Source: a virus. From it: a stretch of DNA of 20,941 nt. Shown piece by piece: positions 1 through 7,030 of the stretch. A model generated the notes under the pieces. That model ran no database searches. It was not told where the DNA came from and was given only the letters and a program-made list of their open reading frames with translations. The position numbers and the translations under genes are program-made. Positions within the stretch are counted from its first letter, which is position 1. The number at the start of each line of letters is the position of its first letter. Location of the stretch: positions 1-20,941 of the IMG/VR virus record IMGVR_UViG_3300021090_000122, one strand, 5' to 3'.

Positions 1-127
1 CCGATGCTGACATTGACGATGATAGGCCCGCCACCACCGCCGCCAGACATCATCCTCTGGCTATCCCCGGCAGTGTGCACAGTTGACCCAGGAGCCAGGC
101 TGACCAGTTCCGGACCCTGCTCACCTA
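1..127. repeat. Terminal direct repeat, left copy (circular-contig overlap)
   Basis: Bases 1-127 are identical to 20815-20941, read directly from both ends of the window. The tape measure frame crosses the junction without a break when the copies are merged. An exact 127-base end overlap is the typical k-mer overlap left when an assembler closes a circular graph, so I read it as an assembly overlap on a circular map of about 20,814 bp rather than a biological terminal repeat. A short genuine direct terminal repeat cannot be excluded from sequence alone. Confidence 0.95.
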
Positions 128-2006
128 CCCAGGTCATCCCTGATCTTGGCCCGCCCCCTGCTGCTCCGATGATGCCGCCGTGTGCCCGGCCAGTGCCATA
201 CGGGATGTCCTTCGCGGGAACTCTTGAACCGGATGACGTGTAGTAGGTATGGATGTTGACTGTCTTGTTCTGGATGCCATTGAGCAAGCTATGTACAGTT
301 CGCACGCCAGACCGAAGGTTCTCGATGTTCGCCAAAGCCTTGACGCGCTTCTCCGGCGGAAGACTCTTGATCTCGCGCTCGGCCCTCTTCAGCTTGGCGG
401 TGAGGTCAGCTCCTTGTCCCTTGAGAAATGTAATCTTCTGGCCGGGTGACTTCTGCAGGGCGACCTTTGCCTGGAACAACTTCCTGTTCATGTCGTCAAG
501 GTTCATGAGCATAGCTGTTCGCTTTTCCTTTGGAACAGTCTCAAGATCCTTGGTGATTTTGGCAATCTTCTTCTCGGCGTCAGCGATCTGTCCCTTGATG
601 ACAACGCGCGTCGTCATTCCCTTGACGCTGTCGTCCCACTCCTTGACCTTCTTGATCGCTCCGTCAAAAGCTTTGTCGGCCCCTTCCTTGATAGAGTCGA
701 AGCCCTTGGCCGCTGCCTTGAGCTTTGGACCGATACCAGGCATCCAGCCGAATGCCGTGGCTGCGCCATTAAGCATAGTGCCGACAAGGTCGAGGAATGC
801 ACCTGTGATGAACTTGAGGCCCTGCAGGATGATCTTGGCCGAGAACAGTACGACCCGCGCAACGCCCTCGAAGGCAGCAGCGACCATCACACGAAACGTC
901 TGTGACTTCTGGTAGGCCACGACGAGCGCAACGCCGATTGCGACAATGGCCATGACGACCAGGCCAATCGGGTTCGCAGCCAGCACGACGTTCATGATGC
1001 CCTGTGCGATTGCCCACAGCTTTGTTGCGACTACGATTGCCATGATGGTTGGGGCTATGAAGTCCATAGCGCCCTGTGGGATTGCGTTGACGATTGCGGC
1101 CAGGGCCGATGCGACACCAAGGCCGATGCCAGAGAACGGGGCCAGGGCCTCGATCACCTTCATGGCGGTCTCTGCCAGGTTCCTGAACATATCCAGGATG
1201 GCAGGGACCTTGTCCTTGACGCCGTCCATGAACGACTGGAACCCAGAGCTGCCCTTCAGGCCCTGACCGAACTCGGCGAACTTCTTGGTAATCTTCTCCA
1301 GGCCGCCGGTCATCGAACCAGCGAACGGCAAGAATGCCTGGAGGATTCCAGCGAAGCCGCTACCGATGTTCTTGAGACTTCCCAGGAAGTCTGGCAGAGT
1401 CTTCTTTGCTGCCTCGTTCATGTCGCCCATGAAGGACTTGAAGCCTCCGCCAGATACGCCCTTCTTGATCGAGTCCATCATGTCTCCGAGCGCATCAGCA
1501 GCGGTCTCGACCAGAGGTGTCAGTGCCGGCAGCGCAGACCGCATCGCTTCCAGGCCCTTGGTGAAGATTGGCATGGTCTTCGGGGCCAGCGCATCAGACC
1601 ACTTGGTGAAGTCTTCCTTGAGGCCGATGAATGCCTTGGCGGTGTCGCGCGTCGCAGGAGGCAGCTTGGACATAGCCGCGTTGTACGCCTCCATGTCTGC
1701 TGCCGCGCTGGAAGCTCCTGAAGCAGCAGACTCCTGGGCCTTGGTGTATAGCTCGGTCGCTTCGGTCACCTTCTGCATCTGCGGCATGACAGCAGCGCCG
1801 AACGCCCCGACAGCCACGCCCACCGAAGCGAACGCAGCCACCGAGGCACCAGCAGCAGCGACCAGCGGACCGGCGATGCCAGGCCCAACCGTAGCAGCCA
1901 GGGACTTCATCCCGCCCATGACCTTCGCAAAGCCTTCGCCAGCCTGGTCAAATCCGGCTGCGGTGTCGTTGATCGACCGGACTGTGATGCTCACTACGTT
2001 GGGCAT
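1..2006 (-). CDS. Tail tape measure protein, N-terminal 668 codons (gene continues at the right end)
   Basis: The tape measure protein sets tail length and occupies the tail tube lumen. The frame opens with ATG at 2006 behind GAGGAGG, its A shared with the TAA stop of the frameshifted chaperone, and stays open to the window edge. It resumes in frame at 20814 and stops at 20724, giving 698 aa. Visible features are an Ala/Gly-rich N-terminus starting MPNVVSITVRS, a long hydrophobic stretch near residues 313-370 (probable membrane-inserting segments), a charged helical region, and a Gly-rich C-terminus with WVGEQGPELVSLAPGS and a run of glycines typical of tape measure C-termini. The position after tail chaperones and before minor tail genes fits. 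I see no peptidase or lysozyme motif. At about 1.5 angstrom per residue the tail would be roughly 100 nm; that figure is inference. Confidence 0.93.
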   Translation of the reverse strand, partial: MPNVVSITVRSINDTAAGFDQAGEGFAKVMGGMKSLAATVGPGIAGPLVAAAGASVAAFASVGVAVGAFGAAVMPQMQKVTEATELYTKAQESAASGASSAAADMEAYNAAMSKLPPATRDTAKAFIGLKEDFTKWSDALAPKTMPIFTKGLEAMRSALPALTPLVETAADALGDMMDSIKKGVSGGGFKSFMGDMNEAAKKTLPDFLGSLKNIGSGFAGILQAFLPFAGSMTGGLEKITKKFAEFGQGLKGSSGFQSFMDGVKDKVPAILDMFRNLAETAMKVIEALAPFSGIGLGVASALAAIVNAIPQGAMDFIAPTIMAIVVATKLWAIAQGIMNVVLAANPIGLVVMAIVAIGVALVVAYQKSQTFRVMVAAAFEGVARVVLFSAKIILQGLKFITGAFLDLVGTMLNGAATAFGWMPGIGPKLKAAAKGFDSIKEGADKAFDGAIKKVKEWDDSVKGMTTRVVIKGQIADAEKKIAKITKDLETVPKEKRTAMLMNLDDMNRKLFQAKVALQKSPGQKITFLKGQGADLTAKLKRAEREIKSLPPEKRVKALANIENLRSGVRTVHSLLNGIQNKTVNIHTYYTSSGSRVPAKDIPYGTGRAHGGIIGAAGGGPRSGMTWVGEQGPELVSLAPGSTVHTAGDSQRMMSGGGGGGPIIVNVSI

Positions 2007-2574
2007 TACACCTCCTCAGGCGCGGGCTCCGGAGTTCCCATAGCATAGATCATCAGGAGCTGAAGCATGCTAGCATCCTCGGCCAGGATCTCGCTCGGTA
2101 GCTTGTGCCACCGGTCGCACAGGCCGATTACCAGCTTGGCGTGCCTCAGCTCCTGAGGCTCTACGACAGTGTTTCCATCGGAATCGACTCCACCGGGAAC
2201 GTCTCTCCAGAGCCTGAGTCTTTTCCCAGGTCGCTCGAAACACCGGCGACAGCATCCATCCACGCCGTAACAATCGGCATGATGAATGTGAACTCCTGTT
2301 CCTTGACGCTGTCGATCGTCGCGGGAACGGCGCAGCCCTGTTCGTCCTCCAGGTTCCAGGACACCAGCGCACCGGCGAACCCTTCCAGCAGGAACCGGAC
2401 GGCCTTGAGGTCGGACGGCTGGAAGCTCTTGCGGGTCACGTCGATGTTCTGCGCATGGTCCATCAGCTCCAGCAGCGCGCCAGACGACACCGAGCGCGCA
2501 CTGACCTCCAGGCCCTCCAGTTCGCTGTCGGCGAACCTGAGTTCGAACCTGGTCTCTTGCTTCTTGAATCCCAT
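2006..2574 (-). CDS. Tail assembly chaperone, -1 frameshift long form (gpGT-like), join(2574..2221, 2221..2006)
   Basis: This is the predicted extended chaperone made by a -1 ribosomal slip at GGGAAAA (2227-2221). Zero-frame codons GGA AAA re-pair as GGG AAA, and translation continues in the overlapping frame to TAA at 2006-2008. The product is about 118 + 71 = 189 aa. The extension ends in an acidic, Pro-rich tail (TPEPAPEEV) after a helical part (LVIGLCDRWHKLPSEILAEDASMLQLL), which resembles the T part of lambda-type GT proteins. The downstream frame has no good start and ribosome site of its own close to the overlap, consistent with expression as a fusion. Gene order directly before the tape measure is the classic position for this switch. 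Confidence 0.85.
2161..2574 (-). CDS. Tail assembly chaperone, short form (gpG-like)
   Basis: This 137-aa zero-frame product starts at ATG 2574 after a GGGAGA ribosome site and stops with TAG at 2161. The family binds the tape measure protein and tube subunits during tail assembly and is absent from the virion. The N-terminus (MGFKKQETRFELRFADSELEGLEV) is beta-rich, followed by helices with a Leu-rich stretch (LLELMDHAQNIDV, DLKAVRFLLEGFAGALVSW). The identification rests on position between the tail tube and tape measure, the size, and the slippery heptamer in its last fifth. I do not recognise a closer family from sequence alone. Confidence 0.85.
   Translation of the reverse strand: MGFKKQETRFELRFADSELEGLEVSARSVSSGALLELMDHAQNIDVTRKSFQPSDLKAVRFLLEGFAGALVSWNLEDEQGCAVPATIDSVKEQEFTFIMPIVTAWMDAVAGVSSDLGKDSGSGETFPVESIPMETLS
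2221..2227 (-). promoter_or_regulatory. Programmed -1 frameshift slippery heptamer GGGAAAA
   Basis: On the minus strand the chaperone reads CTG GGA AAA GAC, so the bases G GGA AAA form a canonical X XXY YYZ heptamer in the zero frame. Slipping back one base puts ribosomes into the frame that runs to 2006. The overlap of the two open frames spans roughly 2161-2263. Downstream, GACTC (just after the heptamer) and GGAGTC about 25 bases on could pair weakly; I see no strong pseudoknot. Confidence 0.88.
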
Positions 2575-2614
2575 CGTGGTCTCCCTTGCTTTTGATGGGG
2601 GCTCCTGGGGCTTA

Positions 2615-3034
2615 TTAACTCCAGGTGGGCGCGGTGCCGTTCTGGAGGACGCCAGGAGCGCTCCAAGTCAGGGCACCGTCGGCTGCGCGGGTGATCGCGT
2701 AGTCGGTGTACAGGACCTCAGGGGCCAGCGTGTTCGCGCCGACCGTACCAGTGACGGTGAGCGTAGTGGTCCGGGCAACCGAGGTCGAAGGCACGGTCTT
2801 GAACACGGCGTGCGCCTGGTTTGCGGAGTCGTTGAACACGCCGTTGAGAGTGATCGAGAAGTCGGCCAGTAGCAGCAGACGCTCCATCGCAGCCTTGTCG
2901 ACACCGGTGACGTCCTGCGCAGCGCGCGGGGTTGAGAACTGGAAGTTGGTGACGTCGTTCTTGATGACCTGTGCAGCCGCAGCAGCGTCGTCTACCGACA
3001 ACGTGGTCCAGCCTACACCCGAAGTCTTCGCCAT
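2615..3034 (-). CDS. Tail tube-like protein B (139 aa, paralogue of the 249-aa tube protein)
   Basis: This 139-aa protein starts at ATG 3034 behind AAAGGGGATAAGC and sits directly before the tail chaperones. It shares a clear core with the protein encoded at 3484-4233: DVTGVDKAAMERL against EVTGIDKSAIERL, then FNDSANQAH against MNDSAGQAH, then TRAADGALT against TRAADGMLT, with the same MAKxSG N-terminus. Major tail tube subunits commonly occupy the slot before the chaperone, so this may be the main tube subunit and its longer paralogue a cap, terminator-proximal ring or decorated variant, or the reverse. Lengths of 130-250 aa fit the tube family. Tube identity is inferred from position and paralogy rather than a diagnostic motif. 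Confidence 0.75.
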   Translation of the reverse strand: MAKTSGVGWTTLSVDDAAAAAQVIKNDVTNFQFSTPRAAQDVTGVDKAAMERLLLLADFSITLNGVFNDSANQAHAVFKTVPSTSVARTTTLTVTGTVGANTLAPEVLYTDYAITRAADGALTWSAPGVLQNGTAPTWS

Positions 3035-3037
3035 TGC

Positions 3038-3484
3038 TTATCCCCTTTCAAGGATCGTGTTGAGCTTGTCCTGGTGTTCTGCGAAGTCCTCGACCCAGTG
3101 TTCTGGACGAGTGTGTGTGACGGCCGGAGTACCACGAGGGTTGCCCCGGAAGTCCCCGCCCTGCACCATGAAGATCTCGGGCAGCTCTGTCCGGACCTTG
3201 TGCTGTGTGAAGCAGGGCTGGCCGGGTCTGAACAGGAACTCCGTCAGGCCCTCCGGCGTACGGGACTCGGTGAACCCACGGCCGGACTGCTTGCGGATGT
3301 AGAAGGCCTGCTTGGCACCGAGCTCAGCAGACTCATCGATCAGCGAGCGCCACCCGTTGGCGTAGGCCGCACACTCGACATCCTCGCACGTGGAATCCGC
3401 GAAGTGCGTGGACTTGGGCAGTGCGATCCTGTACGTCTTGTAGTCCTGAGGCGACATGGCGGGCTCGAAGCGGTTCAGGGCCAT
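3038..3484 (-). CDS. Conserved actinophage tail-region protein of unknown function
   Basis: This 148-aa protein starts at ATG 3484, which shares one base with the stop of the preceding tube gene (TGATG), so the two are translationally coupled. It resembles a family I recall from actinobacterial phage tail operons, with an N-terminal ExxMxxxxYKTYxIxxPxxTHF pattern, a CEDVEC pair of cysteines near residues 33-37, an FRPGQPCFTQHKV segment, a GGDFRGNPRG loop and a C-terminal WVEDFAEHQDKL helix. The paired cysteines and histidines could bind metal, but that is speculation. Its position between two paralogous tube genes suggests a role in tube or head-tail joining assembly. No function is established to my knowledge. 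Confidence 0.85.
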   Translation of the reverse strand: MALNRFEPAMSPQDYKTYRIALPKSTHFADSTCEDVECAAYANGWRSLIDESAELGAKQAFYIRKQSGRGFTESRTPEGLTEFLFRPGQPCFTQHKVRTELPEIFMVQGGDFRGNPRGTPAVTHTRPEHWVEDFAEHQDKLNTILERG

Positions 3485-4233
3485 CAGAAGTCCACCAGGC
3501 TTTCGTTTCGCATGATCGCGACGGCAAAGGTACACTCGGAGAATGTACCAGAGGTCGTCACCTTGAGGTAGCGTTCGACAGCGAGCGTACGCGCTGTCTG
3601 GATCCGCTGGGTGCCGATGGCCGAAGCCGCAGCAAACACCCCGCCGGTGACGTTGACGTATGCGTCTGCGCCGTTGTTGGACGACTCCTGGATTGCGACG
3701 GTGCACGAGGTGCCCGTGAACGAGAACACCTGCAGGTAGGCCTGTAGGCCGAACTCTTGAGCAGCAGCCGCCGCTCCGAAGTCGATAGCCGTGCCAGCCG
3801 TTGCAGTGGTGTCGGTTCGCTTACCGGCCGTTCCCTGGATCCCCCATTCCAGACCGAAGGCGTTGGCCTGCGCCTGTGTCGCGAACGTCAGCATCCCGTC
3901 TGCAGCACGCGTGCCGTCGTATTCGATCTGCTTGCCCACAAGGCACGCCGCAGCATTGCCCAGAGTGGTTCCCCGAGCGTAGAACACGCCGACGTCGGCT
4001 GTCGGCAGGGTCCGAAGGCGTACGTGCGCCTGTCCGGCGCTGTCGTTCATGAAGGAGCTGAACGCAATCGAGCCGTCCCTGATGCCTCCAAGGCGCTCGA
4101 TTGCTGACTTGTCGATGCCCGTCACCTCCAGAGCGGCCGGACCACCGCCGATTCGCGACAGGGAGCCAATGTCGCCAGACAGGTCGTACCCGCCAACGTA
4201 CAGATTGTCTCCCAGTCCGGACTGCTTCGCCAT
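3484..4233 (-). CDS. Tail tube-like protein A (249 aa, with C-terminal extra domain)
   Basis: This starts at ATG 4233 immediately after the TAG of the preceding gene, with AGGAGG as ribosome site. The first ~135 residues are the tube-like core shared with the 139-aa paralogue at 2615-3034 (EVTGIDKSAIERL, FMNDSAGQAH, TRAADGMLTF). Residues ~145-249 form an additional beta-rich domain (AYLQVFSFTGTSCTVAIQES, RYLKVTTSGTFSECTFAVAI) of a kind often appended to phage tail or fibre proteins, perhaps displayed on the tail exterior. It follows the tail terminator gene, the standard position of a major tail protein. Which paralogue builds the main tube is not decidable here. Confidence 0.8.
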   Translation of the reverse strand: MAKQSGLGDNLYVGGYDLSGDIGSLSRIGGGPAALEVTGIDKSAIERLGGIRDGSIAFSSFMNDSAGQAHVRLRTLPTADVGVFYARGTTLGNAAACLVGKQIEYDGTRAADGMLTFATQAQANAFGLEWGIQGTAGKRTDTTATAGTAIDFGAAAAAQEFGLQAYLQVFSFTGTSCTVAIQESSNNGADAYVNVTGGVFAAASAIGTQRIQTARTLAVERYLKVTTSGTFSECTFAVAIMRNESLVDF

Positions 4234-4689
4234 CTATGCCTCCTGATTCCACAAGTCGTTGACGACCACTGGAAGAGCAATCGTCATGATCCGGTACAAC
4301 GTCTCGTCAATCTCCAGGTATCCAGCCTCCATCGACAGCGGCTTGCCGTACTGACCAAGCAGGTCGATGTTCCGGACGTTACCGCCTAGCTCGAAGTCTC
4401 CGGAGTAGTCCGTCATCAGAGCATCGACAGCGGCGATCACCGTAGCGTCCACCGAATCAAGCGGCTCTGTGTTCATGCTGCAGTAGATCTGCACCACAAA
4501 GCCGATCAGGCCTGACGTCGAGGCAAGACCAGACCCTCCCAGAGCTGGGTTGATCGACTGGGCCCAGACCGCGCACGTTAGACCGTTGCCCGGAGCGTTG
4601 CGCGGCTCGTGAGTGTTGACGCGCTCGAACAAGCCGGTGGTCATTGCGTGCGAGACAATTGCGTCGAATATTGCAGATACATTCATCAC
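4234..4689 (-). CDS. Probable tail terminator / tail completion protein
   Basis: This is a 151-aa frame from GTG 4689 (4-base GTGA overlap with the stop of the upstream gene); ATG at 4686 is an equally good start and would give 150 aa. The N-terminal helix (IFDAIVSHAMTTGLFERVNTHEP) followed by strands and a final helix is the usual order in tail terminators (gpU / gp17-like), which cap the tail tube and join it to the neck. Position after an HK97 gp10-like gene and before the tube protein supports this. No catalytic motif is expected. The call is mainly from synteny and fold-like pattern. Confidence 0.65.
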   Translation of the reverse strand: MMNVSAIFDAIVSHAMTTGLFERVNTHEPRNAPGNGLTCAVWAQSINPALGGSGLASTSGLIGFVVQIYCSMNTEPLDSVDATVIAAVDALMTDYSGDFELGGNVRNIDLLGQYGKPLSMEAGYLEIDETLYRIMTIALPVVVNDLWNQEA

Positions 4690-5072
4690 TGCATCCTAGG
4701 GAGGTAGCGAGTCAACACTGTCTCAGCGATCCTGGAGGATTGCCGGTCGACATTCTGCGACACAAGCCGGAACGTGTGATACCCCTTGAAGCGGGTTGTT
4801 CTGTTCCGGCTCCCAGTCCCTTCGAGCCAAGGGCCGTATACCACGCCGTTGTCGTTGACCTCCCAGGAACCGCTGGACTGTACGGCGTGAATGTTCGACT
4901 GGTAGTACCCGGTAGGCTGTCGTAGTACCCGTCCAAGCTGCTGCCTGACCTGCCGCGCGCCGACCTCTGCAATCTCCTCTTCGGCAGCCTTGACAAACTG
5001 CCGTACCGCGAGCCGGGCACGGCCGTCAAACAACGGGCCTGACTTCTGTACGTCTACATCGAACCTGGGCAT
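4686..5072 (-). CDS. HK97 gp10-like neck / head-tail connector protein
   Basis: This 128-aa protein starts at ATG 5072, two bases after the upstream stop. The N-terminal helical stretch (ARLAVRQFVKAAEEEIAEVGARQVRQQLGRVL) followed by a strand-rich region with YGPWLEGTG and FKGYHTFR is typical of small gp10-like minor head/neck proteins, which often carry a Y-x-x-x-x-E-x-G motif after the first helix. It lies between the adaptor-type connector and the tail terminator, the normal slot. It should act at the interface between the capsid portal and the tail. Confidence 0.75.
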   Translation of the reverse strand: MPRFDVDVQKSGPLFDGRARLAVRQFVKAAEEEIAEVGARQVRQQLGRVLRQPTGYYQSNIHAVQSSGSWEVNDNGVVYGPWLEGTGSRNRTTRFKGYHTFRLVSQNVDRQSSRIAETVLTRYLPRMQ

Positions 5073-5074
5073 GT

Positions 5075-6127
5075 CTACACCGCCATTGTTCTGGCCTTGC
5101 GGCCGTAGCGGGCCTTGGCGTCTGCTTCGAGGGCCTTGATCCCGCGCCCGGTGAACTCCTTGGCGTTGTCGCCTGATCCGGAGATACGAGCGTATCCGGC
5201 GCTCTGCTGCAGCAGGGTGTTGATCGAGTACGCGGCGGCCAGAGTCTCCACCAGGCCCGGAGGCTCCCAGCGAACAATCGCCGTAGCGGTGTCGTGCGCA
5301 GCAGCTGTTGTACCGAGAGCACCGCGCTCGACCACTACAGTGCGTGGTGCGAAGATACTGGCCGACGCGGAATGCGTCGCCAGGACAGAGCCGTCCCAGG
5401 CCCGCTTGACAGTCAGTGTCGTACTGGCGATGTCGACCACCAACATACGCTCGCTGTCGATCAGGATAACTTCGCCCGGTTGCGGCGCGGCCGTAGCAGT
5501 GCTCAAAACGATCGACACGTCAGCAGCGCTCGCTGTCATGCTGTCGGACGCGTGGATGTCGACTGCTGTGTCGGCGAACGTACGGCCAGTCACGCGCATC
5601 CGCTCGTTGTCGATGCGGATGATGCTGCCAACGCCGACCAGGGAGCTGTCGGAAATGTCCACAGATGTCTCGCTGGTGTCCAGGGCTTCTGTGACAGTTC
5701 CAGCAGGCATCTCGTCATTGCTGTGCCCGAAGACGCCAGTCAGTGCGACGTTGCGCTGGTGAGTGTCGCCTCCGTCGAAGCTGGTGCTTGTGCCGATGTC
5801 CAACTCGATGTAGGTGTACGGCGGGCCATCGTTCGCGGGCTCCAGGTTGACATCGCCCAGAGCAATCGCGTTCCCGCCAGATGTGATCGAGGCCAGGCTG
5901 ATCAGCTCGTCCTGATCAAGCCAAAGCCTCCAGCTCAGGCTCTGCTGAGAGTCTGGCCAGTCCTTGTAGCGCGTTCCTGTCCACGGGTAGAACCTCCTGT
6001 GCAGGAGGCCCTCGACAGCGCGGCTTCCCGACTCGATTGCTCGATCAACCTGGGCGTTGGACCGCGCTGTTTCCTTGATGTCCAGGACAGACTTGACGTT
6101 CTCCCTGGTCGTGTACCAAACGCCCAT
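5075..6127 (-). CDS. Head-tail adaptor/connector with internal beta repeats
   Basis: I chose ATG 6127 because GGGGAG lies 8 bases upstream; the frame is open a little further but without a ribosome site. The product is 350 aa. Residues ~1-130 (ETARSNAQVDRAIESGSRAVEGLLHRRFYPWTGT...) match the usual N-terminus of phage adaptor proteins that plug onto the portal. Residues ~145-287 hold a repeated beta motif: IIRIDNERMRV (169-179) and VILIDSERMLV (220-230), then TVKRAWDG...ATHSA and VVERGALGTTAAAH. The C-terminal helix returns to adaptor-like sequence (LVETLAAAYSINTLLQQSAGYARI). The repeats therefore look like an insertion within an adaptor fold, making this longer than the common 100-200 aa form. 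Confidence 0.75.
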   Translation of the reverse strand: MGVWYTTRENVKSVLDIKETARSNAQVDRAIESGSRAVEGLLHRRFYPWTGTRYKDWPDSQQSLSWRLWLDQDELISLASITSGGNAIALGDVNLEPANDGPPYTYIELDIGTSTSFDGGDTHQRNVALTGVFGHSNDEMPAGTVTEALDTSETSVDISDSSLVGVGSIIRIDNERMRVTGRTFADTAVDIHASDSMTASAADVSIVLSTATAAPQPGEVILIDSERMLVVDIASTTLTVKRAWDGSVLATHSASASIFAPRTVVVERGALGTTAAAHDTATAIVRWEPPGLVETLAAAYSINTLLQQSAGYARISGSGDNAKEFTGRGIKALEADAKARYGRKARTMAV

Positions 6128-6132
6128 GCCGG

Positions 6133-6477
6133 TTACTCCCCTTCTTCCCACCACGCGCAGAGCTGGTCGCGCGTGTAGTCGTCAGCGTTCGCGCCTTCGT
6201 CCTCGAAGCCGTTGGCCCTGGCGAACTCCGCCCACTTCGCCTTGCTGGCGTTACGTGATGGAGTCTCGGGGCCACTGCCATCCGTCGCTGGGGCAGTGGA
6301 GGACTCCGCCGGGTCCGGACTGGAGGGGCTCTCCGTCGTTTGGACAGGCGGAAGGTCGCTGTTCTCGGTTGGCTCGCTCTTCGTCTTCTGCGACCCGGAA
6401 GATGTCGCAGAGCTGTTCCCAGGCCATTCCCCGCTCCCTGCGTTCGTCGGGCCGCCGTGCACGGTGATCTTAGGCAT
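6133..6477 (-). CDS. Disordered linker protein with short C-terminal helical domain, head-tail region
   Basis: This 114-aa protein begins MPKITVHGGPTNAGSGEW at ATG 6477. Residues ~20-75 are almost all Ser, Pro, Thr, Glu and Gly and should be disordered. The last ~35 residues (KAKWAEFARANGFEDEGANADDYTRDQLCAWWEEGE) form a compact acidic helical module resembling HeH/Rho-N-like or small structural domains common at the C-terminus of actinophage head proteins. Similar KITVHGG-type proteins are familiar to me from actinobacterial phages near the capsid-connector junction; function is not established. The stop lies 5 bases before the connector ATG, and its end contains the connector ribosome site. 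Confidence 0.8.
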   Translation of the reverse strand: MPKITVHGGPTNAGSGEWPGNSSATSSGSQKTKSEPTENSDLPPVQTTESPSSPDPAESSTAPATDGSGPETPSRNASKAKWAEFARANGFEDEGANADDYTRDQLCAWWEEGE

Positions 6478-6518
6478 CCTAGATACCCCTTCTCGGGCCG
6501 GAGGTGGCCCGTACGTGG

Positions 6519-6565
6519 TCGGCAGCCGGGCTTAGGTGGCTGTGGGTGCCCAGCCCGGCTGCCGA
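6519..6565. terminator. 14-bp perfect hairpin downstream of a capsid-associated gene
   Basis: The arms TCGGCAGCCGGGCT (6519-6532) and AGCCCGGCTGCCGA (6552-6565) pair perfectly around a 19-base loop. The hairpin starts 3 bases after the stop of the gene at 6569-7018. There is no T-run on the minus strand after it, so it may act as an mRNA 3'-end stabiliser, processing site or inefficient terminator rather than a classical intrinsic terminator. Confidence 0.6.
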
Positions 6566-6568
6566 GTC

Positions 6569-7018
6569 TTAGGCGGCGACCAGAGTTGCGCCGTCAGTGA
6601 GCGGAACCCACGTGACGCCAATAGTGACGGCACCGTTGGCCGACGACGGGAGCAGCTCCAGCTGGCCGACAGGGATTGCCCAGTTGACATCGTGACGTCC
6701 ACCCCGAAGGAAGGACGACGCAGCAGTGGTGCCCTGGTCGAGGCCGACGACGCCGCCAGCCAGAGTGTCTGACGTACCGAGGTCGGTCGCGGTCACCAGC
6801 GTCATCGTGTCGCCGGTGGTCGGGTTGTTCTGCAGCGCGACCGTGCTCGCAGCCGTGATCGAAGTGGTGACCTTCAGCCATACGCTGGTGATCATCACCT
6901 CTCCACCTGCGACCGTGAACACGGGGATTGCAGAGCTGGCCAGGGTGCCCGACGCCTTGGTGGCGACGTTGCCCAGAACCGCCTTGCGGAAGGCGGTGTT
7001 GTCGTTGAGAACAGACAT
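6569..7018 (-). CDS. Capsid-associated structural protein (possible decoration protein), 149 aa
   Basis: The start is ATG 7018 behind TAGGAGGCAACC, one of the strongest ribosome sites in the window, which implies high expression. The sequence is beta-rich and low in Cys and Met, with alternating Thr/Val/Ala strands (SAIPVFTVAGGEVMITSVWLKV; STVALQNN) and a C-terminal VTIGVTWVPLTDG. It sits two genes after the capsid gene and is followed by a strong hairpin. I do not recognise a named family; a capsid decoration or minor head protein is the most economical reading. Confidence 0.7.
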   Translation of the reverse strand: MSVLNDNTAFRKAVLGNVATKASGTLASSAIPVFTVAGGEVMITSVWLKVTTSITAASTVALQNNPTTGDTMTLVTATDLGTSDTLAGGVVGLDQGTTAASSFLRGGRHDVNWAIPVGQLELLPSSANGAVTIGVTWVPLTDGATLVAA

Positions 7019-7030
7019 GGTTGCCTCCTA

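Noticed and set aside
1-127. Biological direct terminal repeats or an att site
   Set aside because: The repeat lies within the tape measure coding sequence and its length of exactly 127 bases fits assembler overlap on a circle.
4-915. Plus-strand open frames at 4-243 and 253-915
   Set aside because: They are antisense to the tape measure gene, lack ribosome sites and have no recognisable protein character; high G+C creates such shadows.
1285-2043. 252-aa plus-strand frame
   Set aside because: It mirrors the tape measure N-terminus; its Ala/Pro/Ser-rich composition follows from the complementary strand.
2006-2263. Independent 85-aa gene starting at GTG 2263
   Set aside because: Its N-terminal part is just the shifted reading of the chaperone, with no ribosome site; the GGGAAAA slip explains the frame better.
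5294-6178. 294-aa plus-strand frame
   Set aside because: It is antisense to the connector gene, which has a good ribosome site, synteny and family-like sequence.
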